Shown in pieces: positions 37,496 to 49,400 of a stretch of 64,000 nucleotides of DNA. The position numbers and the translations under genes were made by a program. Location of the stretch: the NCBI GenBank assembly GCA_947044365.1, contig OX345637.1:3954501-4018500 (forward strand), written 5' to 3'. Each line of letters starts with the position of its first letter. Within the stretch, counting starts at the first letter, position 1. Below the pieces are notes generated by a model. It ran no database searches and was not told the DNA's origin. It saw nothing but the letters and a program-made list of their open reading frames with translations. This DNA is from Petrosia ficiformis. Taxonomy: Eukaryota > Porifera > Demospongiae > Haplosclerida > Petrosiidae.

Positions 37496-40400
37496 TCAGT
37501 GTATTACAGAAGCATTTAGTTTCTTGAGCCATTTTAGACACATTTCCAATGCAATGGACCAGATATTATGTGCAACACGAGAACGAAGATAGAGGAGACA
37601 GGTCCCCAATAGAATCATAATGATATTAAATGTGTATCGAATTATACGAAATCTAAACAAATACAAAAGACATTACAAAAGAAAGAAAGATCATATTCAA
37701 TGATATAAAGAGACAGATAGGTGGATTAATGAAAATATAAATACATCGTTGTACCTTTTCAACTTCTGTCTAGCACGATGTAGATTGGACATTTTATCAT
37801 TGAGTATATATTTCTTCGTTCCCATACAAAATGTACTCAAATATTTATCCCAATGAAATGATGTCATGTCAAAATTAAAAGTCTGTTTGTCTTCTTCTGA
37901 AAGCAGTGAGAGTAGTTTATCATAGTTCTGATTAGACCACTAAGTTAGTTAAAAAGAGAGACAGAGAAAAAGAGAGTGAGAGTATACATAGTGAGCAAAT
38001 AGAGAGGCAGGTGAGAAACAGAGAGCGAGAGAAATAGAGAGTGAGATGAAGTATGTTGAATTTTGTAAACCTGCCAGCTGTTCATTGTGAAGTAGTTCAG
38101 CTGTTGCAAGCTATTGTCCAATTTTTTATAATTTCTAACCATTCTGAAGAAAGGACATGATTAGTATTTCAGTTCTGAAATATGTAGGTTAATACCTTGC
38201 TTTTTTACCCAGCACACTGAATATACAATCAGTTAAATAAGCTGGTACATAGTGAAGTACAAACCGCCAAAATCGCCACATGGTAAAAGGCCAACATTTT
38301 ATAACATGAGGATGAAGAAAGGTTTCATCAAATGGATTCTCAGTGTAAGACTTCACCATCAATCTAACTGGGAGATTGGAAATATATACACATATTTCAC
38401 ACAAAAAGTATTCCAACAAATTCGGAATGATAGCAATATATAGGAGAATCTCAAGCATACCCCAACAAAATGAAACAAACCACTTCCATAAGAATAGCTA
38501 TGTTATACTATATGGAAGTGGTTTGTTTAATTTTGTTGAGATAGCACACTATTGAACTAAACTATATATATCCTATTCCTATATTAGTACTTGTTTGCAT
38601 GCCATATTGAGTTTGATATCCCCAAGTCTTTTTTTTATTTTTGTTTTTAAATGTTATTATTATTATACACTTCACACAAATTGATGTGAAACTGAGTTGA
38701 AATTCAACTTGTCAGTGACTATAAAAAGTTGCAGCTAAGTTTACCACAGTATGTATACTCAGAAAACACTATAGATGTACAATACCATGTAATTTTGGCT
38801 GAAATGGATGTGCTGTGAATAGTTCTTTGTTGTGAAAGGATGCCATATGAAAAATATGAAATTCTCTTTTTTTTTAGAATAATGACTGTTACTAGATATA
38901 AAATCAATAGGTATTGCCAGTGTCACATGCTGACATGCAGTTTCATGTTTGAACGGTGATATTACATTAATGCAATGCTCGTATACTACAGGTCTCAAAT
39001 AAATTATTTATAGTCTGGTTTTGAAGGATAAAACTCACTAAGATTTTGCCAGTAAAGCGGATTATGTGATCCAGTATTACAATGATAGACAGTAGGAAAT
39101 GGTGTCCTGTGAGGTAAAAATGAAGTGAAATAGAAGAATAGTGTATTTGAGACACAAAAACAGAGAAGAATATATTGAACTGTGCACAGCTCTTCTCATG
39201 CACTATTGATTTAACTGTCAAGTATCATAATATTGTGATTGTTATAAATTGAAGCCCAACACAATAATACCTGGCTATGTATACATTTTAAAAGTGTTGC
39301 TGCAATATAGCTATGTAATTAATATCAATAATGACAAATTAATTAAGTCATATTTAGCATTGACTGACATTTATACATATGCACCTATTCAATGCAGTTA
39401 TCCATCCAATAGTAATTAACATATTATTAACATAATCAACAGGTACTATATCAGCAACATCAGTCCAGTGAATTTTCATCACTCTCAGCATTCCTTTACC
39501 AACCTAACAAGAAATAGATATCAAACAGCATAGAGACTTAATCCAAACTAGCTTACCGCAATAAATACAACAGCTGCACCTTGAATAGAATCGATCCATC
39601 CCTGAAAATTATAATGATATTAAATAAAAATGTCACTGTATTATTTTTAGAAGAAACAACAAAATTATGATAGCAAACTAATACAGAATAGAATAACCTC
39701 ATCAGAAGAATGATGTGCACCAAGTATAACAACTTAACACTAGAAAAAAAGTAAATTATGTGTTTGCAAGTTTCCAAATCCTTTTGTTGGCCAGAACTGC
39801 CAGATACAAAGTGGTTGTTGGTATGAAATATGAGTAGACAGCACCCTAAAACTATAATCTTCAATTACTTGGTTATAATTAGTACAAAGTAGTTATGGCA
39901 TTTGCATGCGTGCATCCATAATTAATATGCCAAACAACCAAAAATTGTTGTACAAATTTGAACCAGTTCATTTTTAACTTGCAGTACCAACACCCGAAGA
40001 ACCCAGTGAACAACTACGAAGAGGAAGAGAAGAGGTGACATGGCATCAATCCGTTGTTTCAAGGACCAGGACTGTCATAAATGCAAGAAAAGAGAAAACA
40101 TAGGAAAGGTATGTCACTCAAGTCAATTAACAAAAATATCAGGGAAACAAACTAAAACTCATTTCGTAAATCAAGATTATACATGTATACACACTAGTAC
40201 ATTTCTGAAGAACAACAAGAACAAGAGGAAGATTCATATACAATGTTCACAACAAGAGACAGCTCAATAGAACTATTGCTATTACATGTATTAACTGATA
40301 TGGAATTTGATACGGGTGCATCTCTCTCAGTTATCAACAAGACTACATATTCTAAAATGTCTCGTGGTGATAGTCCAGAAGTTAAGTGGAAGACCTGTAC

Positions 40401-43400
40401 TGGTGAGTCCATTCCAGTAATTGGCACAATTGAGGTGTATATAAAGCAGGAGGAGGTCTTACCTGTTCTTGTAGTAAAAGGGACTGGTGCCAACCTTATG
40501 GGAAGGGACTGGCTCTGCGAAATCAAGGTAGACCTGTGGAAAATTCACAGCCTAGCAAATGAAGTGAACTCTTAGAAAAGCATTCAGTTATTTTTAAAGA
40601 TGAACTGGGTTGTCTCAAGGGTGTCAAAGTCAGCTATTACAGTAGATGATGTCGAGCCAAAATTCCATAAACTAGATCAGTCACCTTTGTACTCAGAGAG
40701 AAAGTTGAAGCTGAACTAAATAGATTACAGAGTACATCCCTAGTGCAGTTCGCAAGGTGGGCTGCACCTATAGTCCCTGTTGTAAAGCAAAATGGGTCGG
40801 TCAGGATTTGTGGCCACTTCAAAGTCACCACCAAATCATGTGTCTCAAGTGGAGTCCTACCCTCTTCCGAGAGTGGAGGAACTCTTTACTACAACTTGGA
40901 AACAATTTCATAATTAGATTGAGCTTAAGTTTATTAACAATTACAGTTAGCTGATAATTCAAAGGAGTTTGTAACTATTAATACCAACAAGAGGTTGTTC
41001 CAATCACTGCTGTGTTTCAGCGGTGTATGGAAAACCTCCTACAATGTTGGGTGACATACTTGTAACAGGAAAGTCAATAGAAGAGCATCTATATACAGAA
41101 TCTAGAGAGCGTACTGAGCAAATTAGAGTCAGCAGGGTTACGTCTGAATCAGTCAGAGTGTTATTTTTATGCACTCATTGATAGATGGAGTATTTGGGCT
41201 GGGCCATGTTATTGATGCAGATAGACTGCATACAACTGATGAAAATGTTAGCGCTATCAAGGAAGTTCCCAGACCCCAGAATATTACCGAGTTAAAAGTC
41301 GTTTTAATAAATTACTAAAAATGGCCAGCACAACTGTGTAGTCAATTACTTGGCTGGACCATACATGGGACATATGTTCCTCATTCTTGTGGATTCCAAT
41401 TCTAAGTGATTAGATGTTCACATAATGTCAAACATTTCTTCCATTGAGAAATTGAGGAAGAATTTTGCCATTGATTACTCCAGAAAATAGTGACTGACAT
41501 CAGACCATCATTTACAAGTGATGAATTGCAGAAATTTGTAGCTAGAAGCTAATGGAATTAAACATGTGACATCGTCACCATACCACCCTCCACAAATGGC
41601 CTCGCAGAGAGGGCAGTGCAGACAGTCAAAAGAGGACTTCGATGTACTGAAGGTAATTCTATACTAGAAAAGTTATCAAAGTTTTTATTTACAGATTACA
41701 CCAAATGTCGCTACAGGTATTGCACCATCAGAACTGTTGATGGGATGCTGCCTAAGATCTCATTTAGATGCACTGTTTCCAGAGATAAGCAAGAAGGTAG
41801 AAAGCCAAAACAAAAGGAAGCTTACAACACAGCAAAGCCATTGAGGGAATGTAATGTTGGTGATATGGTCTTTGCTGAAGGTTTTAGAGGAACTGGTTCA
41901 AGATGGATACCAGGAATTGTAATTAAAATAACTGTTCCCTTGTCTTGAGTTAGTTGCAGGCTAAACTGCTCGTCATCAAGATAATGTCAAGAAAAGACAT
42001 AACATGTTGGATTGTGATGAAGCTAACACACTAGTTTTTAGTAACCTACAAATATTGATATATCTCTAGCTGATACTACTGTTGAATCATCTTGTTATTA
42101 CACTAGTTTCAATCTATATTGGCTAGTATATACTGTACATGTCATAATAAAGCATGACAGAAATGACTATACAGTGTATAAAGCATAATATTATAGATAT
42201 AACCTGGGGTGTATTATTGTAGTGCTTGTGAAAACGAGCTCCGTCGGGACGGGACCCTCGCCGAAGTGGGAAAATAATAAAAGTTGTGTATGAAACAAAC
42301 AATACTTCTGTTACATAAATTTGAAAATCGTTTATGAGAAAAAAAAGTAATATCCTTAAGGTTTATTTTTGTTTGAGGAACCACCAACATCTACAGACAC
42401 ACACACCAAATTATTAAATTTAGCTAGAAATTAATTTTAGGTGAAAATTTTGCACTGGGGCGTTGCTTGTGTTTCTTCAATTATTATTTAGTTAAGCTTA
42501 TATTTTTTTATAACTCACAGTTATCTTTTCGTGACTTTAAGATGACTTTTTTGAAATGAGGGCAATAAATAATAAGTCAGCAGATAGCTCACACTGTTAT
42601 GCAATCCTTCCTAGTGTGGCACTACTTTAAAACTCGCAAACTAGTGTCAATCTGACAATCAGCCATTTTGATCTTGACTACAATAACCACACCCACCACA
42701 ATTAGAATTACATTTTTAAAGCGCACTTTCGATGAAAGGACGTTAGTTACACAGAGAATCTCATTAATTTGAGGTGACAATTTTGACTAGGGTGTTAAAC
42801 AAAAGTGTTGATGAATCAAAAGTGATTACATATTTTTAGTGCTGATTGATCAGTAATCATTTGTGATTATATATATATTTATATGTAAATCTAATTATTT
42901 ACTGTTACTTTTAAAAAATGTTATGCTCTTTTGCTTTTCCTCAGTCTCACTGTCTTTGTACAACCACTACCCTCTGAACCGTTGAATACTTTAATTTATT
43001 TTTAAATAATGAAAAAGGGAAAAAAATTAAGTTATTTATGTGTTTGTTATAAGTTAAAAGAAATAAAATATTTCCCTCCTCTTTGCCTCCTTTGTCTACT
43101 TCTGTTGCTCCATTTCTTTCCTCCACCTCTGTTACTCTATTGATGCCCTCTACCTCTGTTACTCCATTGCTGTCCTCCACCTCTGTTGCTCCATTGCTGT
43201 CCTCCACCTCTGTTCCTCCATTGCTGTCCTCCACCTCTGTTGCTCCATTGCTGTTCTCCATTGAATTGCTGTTCTCCACTCCATTGCTGTTCTCCATTGA
43301 ATTGCTGTTCTCCACTCCATTGCTGTTCTCCATTCCATTGCTGTTCTCCATCTCCATTTAATCCATCTTTACTGCTCGATTGAATGTATTGTCCTTTTCT

Positions 43401-46400
43401 ATCACGCTTTCTTTTGACTGCCGCTTCTGGTGTTTCAGCTTCTTCTGTTTCTTTACTTCTTATCTCTTCTATCTGTTCTTGTTGCTGTTTTATTGTTTCT
43501 GCCATCTGCTTTATAGTTTCTTCCAACCTTTCAACGATTTTCTTCGTTTCTACTAGAGCCTCGGCCTCCATACTGAATTAATTGCGAATGTTAGAGTCTC
43601 TCTGGCATGTTACCTCTTGTTAATGCACTATCACATGTTTTACATACCCACTGTTTACCATCAGAACAAACGTGTTTAAACTCATCACAAAATACATTAT
43701 TTAACACATCAAAACTATGTTTTTTATATTTAGTTCTATTAAAAGGAACAACACATTTTTTATACATCATACGATGACAACTAGTACATACAAACTCAGG
43801 TCCAATCTTTACTTTTGTAAGAAAGGCAGTAATTGCATTATCAATAGTAATACTACTAGCTCTTCTTGCTTTTTTAGCTAACTTATCAATAGCTTTTCTC
43901 TTATTTGAGTCTTCATTAGTTTCTAATGATCGCTTTCTAGTCATTTCTAACTTGTTTTGTTCTTTTCTATAGGATGCTTTCTGTGAAGATTCTAAAATCC
44001 GTTTTCTAGTCTTCATTAATTTATCCTGTTCTTTTCTATAAGATGCTTCCTGCGGTGATTCTAAAATCCGCTTTCTAGTCATTGCTAACTTGTTTTGTTC
44101 TTTTCTATAGGATGCTTTCTGTGGAGATTCTAAAATCCGTTTTCTAGTCTTCATTAATTTATCCTGTTCTTTTCTATAAGATGCTTGCTGTGGTGATTCT
44201 AAAATCCGCTTTCTAGTCATTGCTAACTTGTTTTGTTCTTTTCTATAGGATGCTTTCTGTGAAGATTCGAAAATCCGTTTTCTAGTCTTCATTAATTTAT
44301 CCTGTTCTTTTCTATAAGATGCTTCCTGTGGTAATTCTAAAATCCGCTTTCTAGTCATTGCTAACTTGTTTTGTTCTTTTCTATAGGATGCTTCCTGTGG
44401 AGATTCTAAAACCGGTTTTCTAGTCTTCATTAACTTATCCTGTTCTTTTCTATAAGATGCTTGCTGTGGTGATTCTAAAATCCGCTTTCTAGTCATTGCT
44501 AACTTGTTTTGTTCTTTTCTATAGGATGCTTCCTGCGGTGATTCTAAAATCCGTTTTCTAGTCTTCATTAACTTATCCTGTTCTTTTCTATAGGATGCTT
44601 CCTGCGGAGATTCTAAAGATAATTTGGTTTTTCTTGCTAGTCTAGCACTCTGTCTCCTACCTTCTACTTGTCCTCCTGTTTTACTTTTACGAAACACAAA
44701 GCCACATTCACATATTGCTTTCTTAATATTTACAGATGTAGAACATTGTGGACATAACTTGTATGGAGGCCCTGGGTTGGTTTCCACGTCACCAGAGAGT
44801 AACAGTACTAATTGCACACAAATACATGCATACAAACAGTACAAAACTAGTGATAAATGTTTGCAAGATTTAGAAATAGAAGAGGCAGTAATAATTTTCA
44901 AGTGGTTAAAACCACCAATTGCTGCTCTCCATTGTTCTATAGACACCATACTTATATAAGTGGTGTAACTCACAGCTAAAAATGTAACCTGTCAATCACT
45001 GAAGGAGACTGCTATATATATAAACTGTCAAAACAAAGTGTGAAATACAGGCTTCCAAACTCTGCTATCAACGCCGTCAAAATACAAGAGTACTGAATTT
45101 AAAACTGTTTAAAAGACATAACAAATATATCAATGAAAAAAATGTTTAAATAATTTTGTATATATATCTTACATCTTATTCTCTGTTTTCCTTCGAAAAA
45201 CAATGAAGTCTTCAACTTGTCTCAACGTGTGAAAACTACATTCACGTGCACGTGACAATGCCTGTAGGTGGAGCTAAGTAGCTTGCATCAATGGTGGTGT
45301 AGCATAGTAGTAGCAACCATTACCTCAATTGTTTTTGGTTTGAAATGTTTCTTGGCTAGCGATAGGCCATGAAACAGGATAACTTGTGTTTGTGTGTCCA
45401 AATATACTCTCTTTATTGCCCTCGTTTCATCTTAAAGTCGTGAAACGGTAACTGTGAGTTATAAATATTGTCATAACTTTAGAACCAAAAGGTTTTAGAA
45501 GATTTCCTACGTTATTTTTTTTCCTTGTATAATTTGAAGTCTACCAGTACCCCATTTGAAATGTCAATGTTTTTATTTTTCCAGAAAAACTGCTAACAGA
45601 CACACAGACACACAGACAAAACGATTACCGTACCCTTCCGCCTACGCTACGCGGCGAGGGTAACAACAGATGCTTATTCAATTTTACAGTAATTAGTATG
45701 TACATGAATTTGTACTTACAATAACAATTAACACCTTATTATTACTAAAGGATTTAAAACTCATGTAATTCATATACTAATCAATATATATATAATTATA
45801 TATATATAGATCGAATTAAATTAAACATTTTATCCTAGCGAGAAAATAAATCAGTAATCGATTAATATAGTGTCAGGAACATAAATTATTATTATTATAA
45901 TTGTTTAAATAACCTATTAATTTTTATAGTGATCGATAACATGTTGCATTAGATGTCACAACTACTTTATACTGAGAACCATGCACTCTATTATCTTGCA
46001 GCTAAAGTAGTGCTTCAATTATTGATTAGTGGTACAAACATCAACATGTATGAATTCTGCCCAACCAACTAAATGTTAATTTTATGCTATACTAACCTAA
46101 TTATTATTTTAAGAAATGTTTTGTTACAGCAATCAGGAGCTTATGAGTAACGCGAAGTGACACAAAGGAGTGTCAAACTGTACTAACCATCTGTTGTTGA
46201 ATCACACTTTCAGCAAAACTCCGAATATGGTCAAAAGGCTAGATACGTTTTCAGGTTTGTGGGCAATCCCTAGAATCATAGTCAAGAAAACGTCTTGCAG
46301 AAGATGCAGATTTGTCGTTTAGTAGAGGTGAAATTGCGATCAAAGAACAAATGCACCAATTTCTGGGATGGAATCAGTACTTTAAATAGGACCTTCAAAC

Positions 46401-49400
46401 TAACTGCAAGCCCGAAGCGCAGGTTCTACAAGCTAAGAAGAAAATCGAGAAGATAACTTGAATACGAGAGGTTTCAAACCTGCTCCAGGTAACAAACTAA
46501 TCATCATGTGCTTATTTCATCAGAGATATTGCTTTTGTTGTTGTCTATTAATTGTTCTTTTGTACACCCTTTAGATTCAAAACAGTACTTGACAGCTTTG
46601 TAGCACTTATCCTTTGCTGGTTAGTCTGGCGCAGCCACACCCTTCGCATAGAGGAGGAAGGGTAGTTAGCCCTTTCCATCTTATACCCATACCCACCTTG
46701 ATCAAGCATTATTTTGTATGAGGTGTGGCTCAGCATCACAGATGCAACTGAATGCAGGTTCTTTGAGAAAGATCGGAGTTTGATAGTGTCTAGAAAGGTA
46801 AATTTTATGGTTTCAGTGAAAAGGTACAGAATTCAGCTTTCTTCAGCCTCTTGTAACTATAAAAGTAAAATGAATTTCCAGAAAACGGCTCTATTTGTTT
46901 TCTGTAAATGCATTGTACTTGGTGCACGCCATGATTGGTGGGCGTGGCTTTCTCGGTTTTGTACTTATTGCGATTGCAAAAATGGACATTTTATATATGT
47001 ATTATCAATTCCAGGACTCTATAAAGGTGATTAGAAGATATGAAGGTTGCTATTACACTAGGTTAGAGTCACATTATATAATATTCTATTTTGAAACCGA
47101 TTGGAGTCGCATCCTCCCACTCCCTAGTACCACCTTAACTGTTACTGCTGCTCTTTTGTCTTTTTAAACTACATATGACGTTCCTGGAAGATTTAAAAAC
47201 ATCATAAATTGTGAAGAATGGAGAGACTTTCCAGATCTGGTCTGTAGGCGAGAGAGTGCATCAACTCTTGTGAAAAGCCGGCTACTGCTTCTTTCCGCCT
47301 CATCTTTAAAGTAAACACAAATTCTTAGTAAACTCATGTATCATTTGTTCATTAGCTATCTTAGTTTTTAACGCAGATGTAGAATAAATAATAATAACAA
47401 TATTCACAGTTTACATGTGGTCTAATTTTCATACCAACACCTGCGACAAAATTCCAGAGCTGGGACAAAAATGTTGGCTCGATAGACCAGACTCTCTCCC
47501 CGCCGTCCGATCTCAAAAAGGGGTGGAGTCTGGGAATGAAACTACTTTTTTATCAAAAAAATGTTTGTTTAAGGGTATTAGGTGGCGCTCGGGAAGCCAG
47601 AAAAGTGCCCGTTAAACATATCTGTTTTATTCATGATATTCATAATTTAGTTTTTCATTCATATATATTTGTGGTCTACGGTAACCTAAGTATGCGGAAA
47701 TGTGTATACACACTCTATGATAATAATGAAATTCCATACGTGTGGTTTCTGGTTAAAGTGCAGATTGTAAGTTAACACATGCTTTTAAGGTACATTTTTC
47801 TGTTTTCTTATTCAACGTATAGCTTTGATATTTCATACAGTACTTCAGGAGGTGTGACTCTAAAATCGTACAGAGCCGTTTTCCTCTCTGATCTTTCTTT
47901 GATAATCTATAGCGATGAGATACGCGAGATAGTAGCTGATCTAGAAATTGTACTGCAAATCTGTTCTGTACGTTTTCAGATCTTAGTGAGTTGAGTGCTG
48001 ACAGCAAGTTTTGTTTCATTATCTACTACACAGACGGAGAAAAATGTACCTTACACTTCCATAATTGTCGAACGCCTTCTCACATTGTAGATTTCATCTA
48101 CATTTAAAATTTTTTCTGGAGTTAGCACATCTTGAGATATATAAATTGTACAAAAATGAATCAAAGAAGTGAAATAGTTTTTGAGATACAATAATAAGTA
48201 GTAACTAATGAATATTCATATATTTTGCCCGAGCGCCAACTTAAGTACCCTAAACTAACTTCTAAGTAACAGACACTTAAATCAAAGCACTGCCCGACCA
48301 CATCTAACAATGCCGACATGCCGACATGCCGCCACCACATTCTTATAATCCACAGTAATGTGGGGTGTGGTACATCCAACATCTAGTGAATTGCAGTTCA
48401 AACCGTTACACTTTCTTTCTGACAGGAAGTTGTAAAATTACAACCTTATAAAACCGAAAGGGTTAGCACAGAGCGTTTGTGCAATGCTGCAGGAGTTTTG
48501 CAACCCAATCAAACTGCATGAAAGCTAATTAATAAATTCTTTTTACGTTATGTAAGAAAAAAAATGGACTCCTAGTGTTTAAATTGTAAGAAACATACTG
48601 TTTCTCTTTGGTATGCAAGTCTTGAGGACAAGCATATTAGAGTAGTGTCTGGTTTTGTGCTTTGCATGGTGGCCAATTGTATATGTACTGCAAACACTCG
48701 CTTTGCTGTCTTTCTCCATCTATCAAAGCATGATTTTGACATCACTGGCTTTCATAATAACTCTTCTTTTCAGTAAAGCAACTTAGAATTGTATACTTAA
48801 AGCTGAGAATCTTGCTTGTGAAACACCCTGCTTACATAATTTGTTTGTTTTAGCAAAAAATAGCACTTCACAGGCACAAGTCTTATACCAGACCCTTTCT
48901 CCTCTGTGTGAAGAGTGTAGCTACAACAGACTATATATTAGTATCATTTCTGTCTGGAAAGAAGTGGAGGATTATACAGACTACGTCTACTCATCTTGTC
49001 AGACCCACAATTGATAATAATTTTAATAATTATTATTATATTTTATATAATTATTTGAATGAACACTTATCACACCTTTGGCAGTATGCATAGGTGTGAT
49101 GAGTTCAAGTCTTCTTCGTAGCGCTCATAAGCTCCTGCAGTGATGCATGTGGGTTTTTTCTCATCTCTGATTAAACTTACTGGTAATGGTTCTTTACAAG
49201 CAGCTCCCACAATACTGGGTCTGATGATAGCTACAGGAAGATCTTTTGCTTCATTTTGTAACAGGTTTTCAGCTAATGCTTTAGTAAATGTGTATGTATT
49301 AGGACGACCTTGAAGAAGAGAGGGCAAGAGAAGTTCTAGTTGTTTATCTGTCATCCAACTATGAAAAGACTGAAAATTATTTTTTTCACATTTGTAAGTG

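Larger units (their letters stand above)
42240..45665 (-). mobile_element. Putative inverted-repeat element carrying the 2A ORF
   Basis: Near the left edge, ACCCTCGCCG (about 42254) and, further in, TAACTCACAGTTA ... GACTTTAAGATGA ... GAGGGCAATAAA (42510-42570). Near the right edge the reverse complements occur in mirror order (45400-45480 and CGGCGAGGGT at about 45651). The ends are therefore imperfect inverted repeats around two minus-strand ORFs. Superfamily unknown. The limits are approximate and no target-site duplication was found by eye. Confidence 0.45.
45666..48660. other. Repeat-rich insertion in FAR intron 4
   Basis: Contains a family C repeat (46762-47140), a partial family A element (48235-48465) and unassigned DNA. 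Short open frames at 47415-47775 show no family resemblance. No host gene seen. Confidence 0.55.

Noticed and set aside
43930..44630. Regularly spaced repeats suggestive of a CRISPR array
   Set aside because: The whole array is one open coding frame of 23-codon units with no variable spacers, in a eukaryotic context.
46548..47615. Several short ORFs in FAR intron 4
   Set aside because: Within or next to family C/A repeats. No splice-consistent or domain-bearing sequence.
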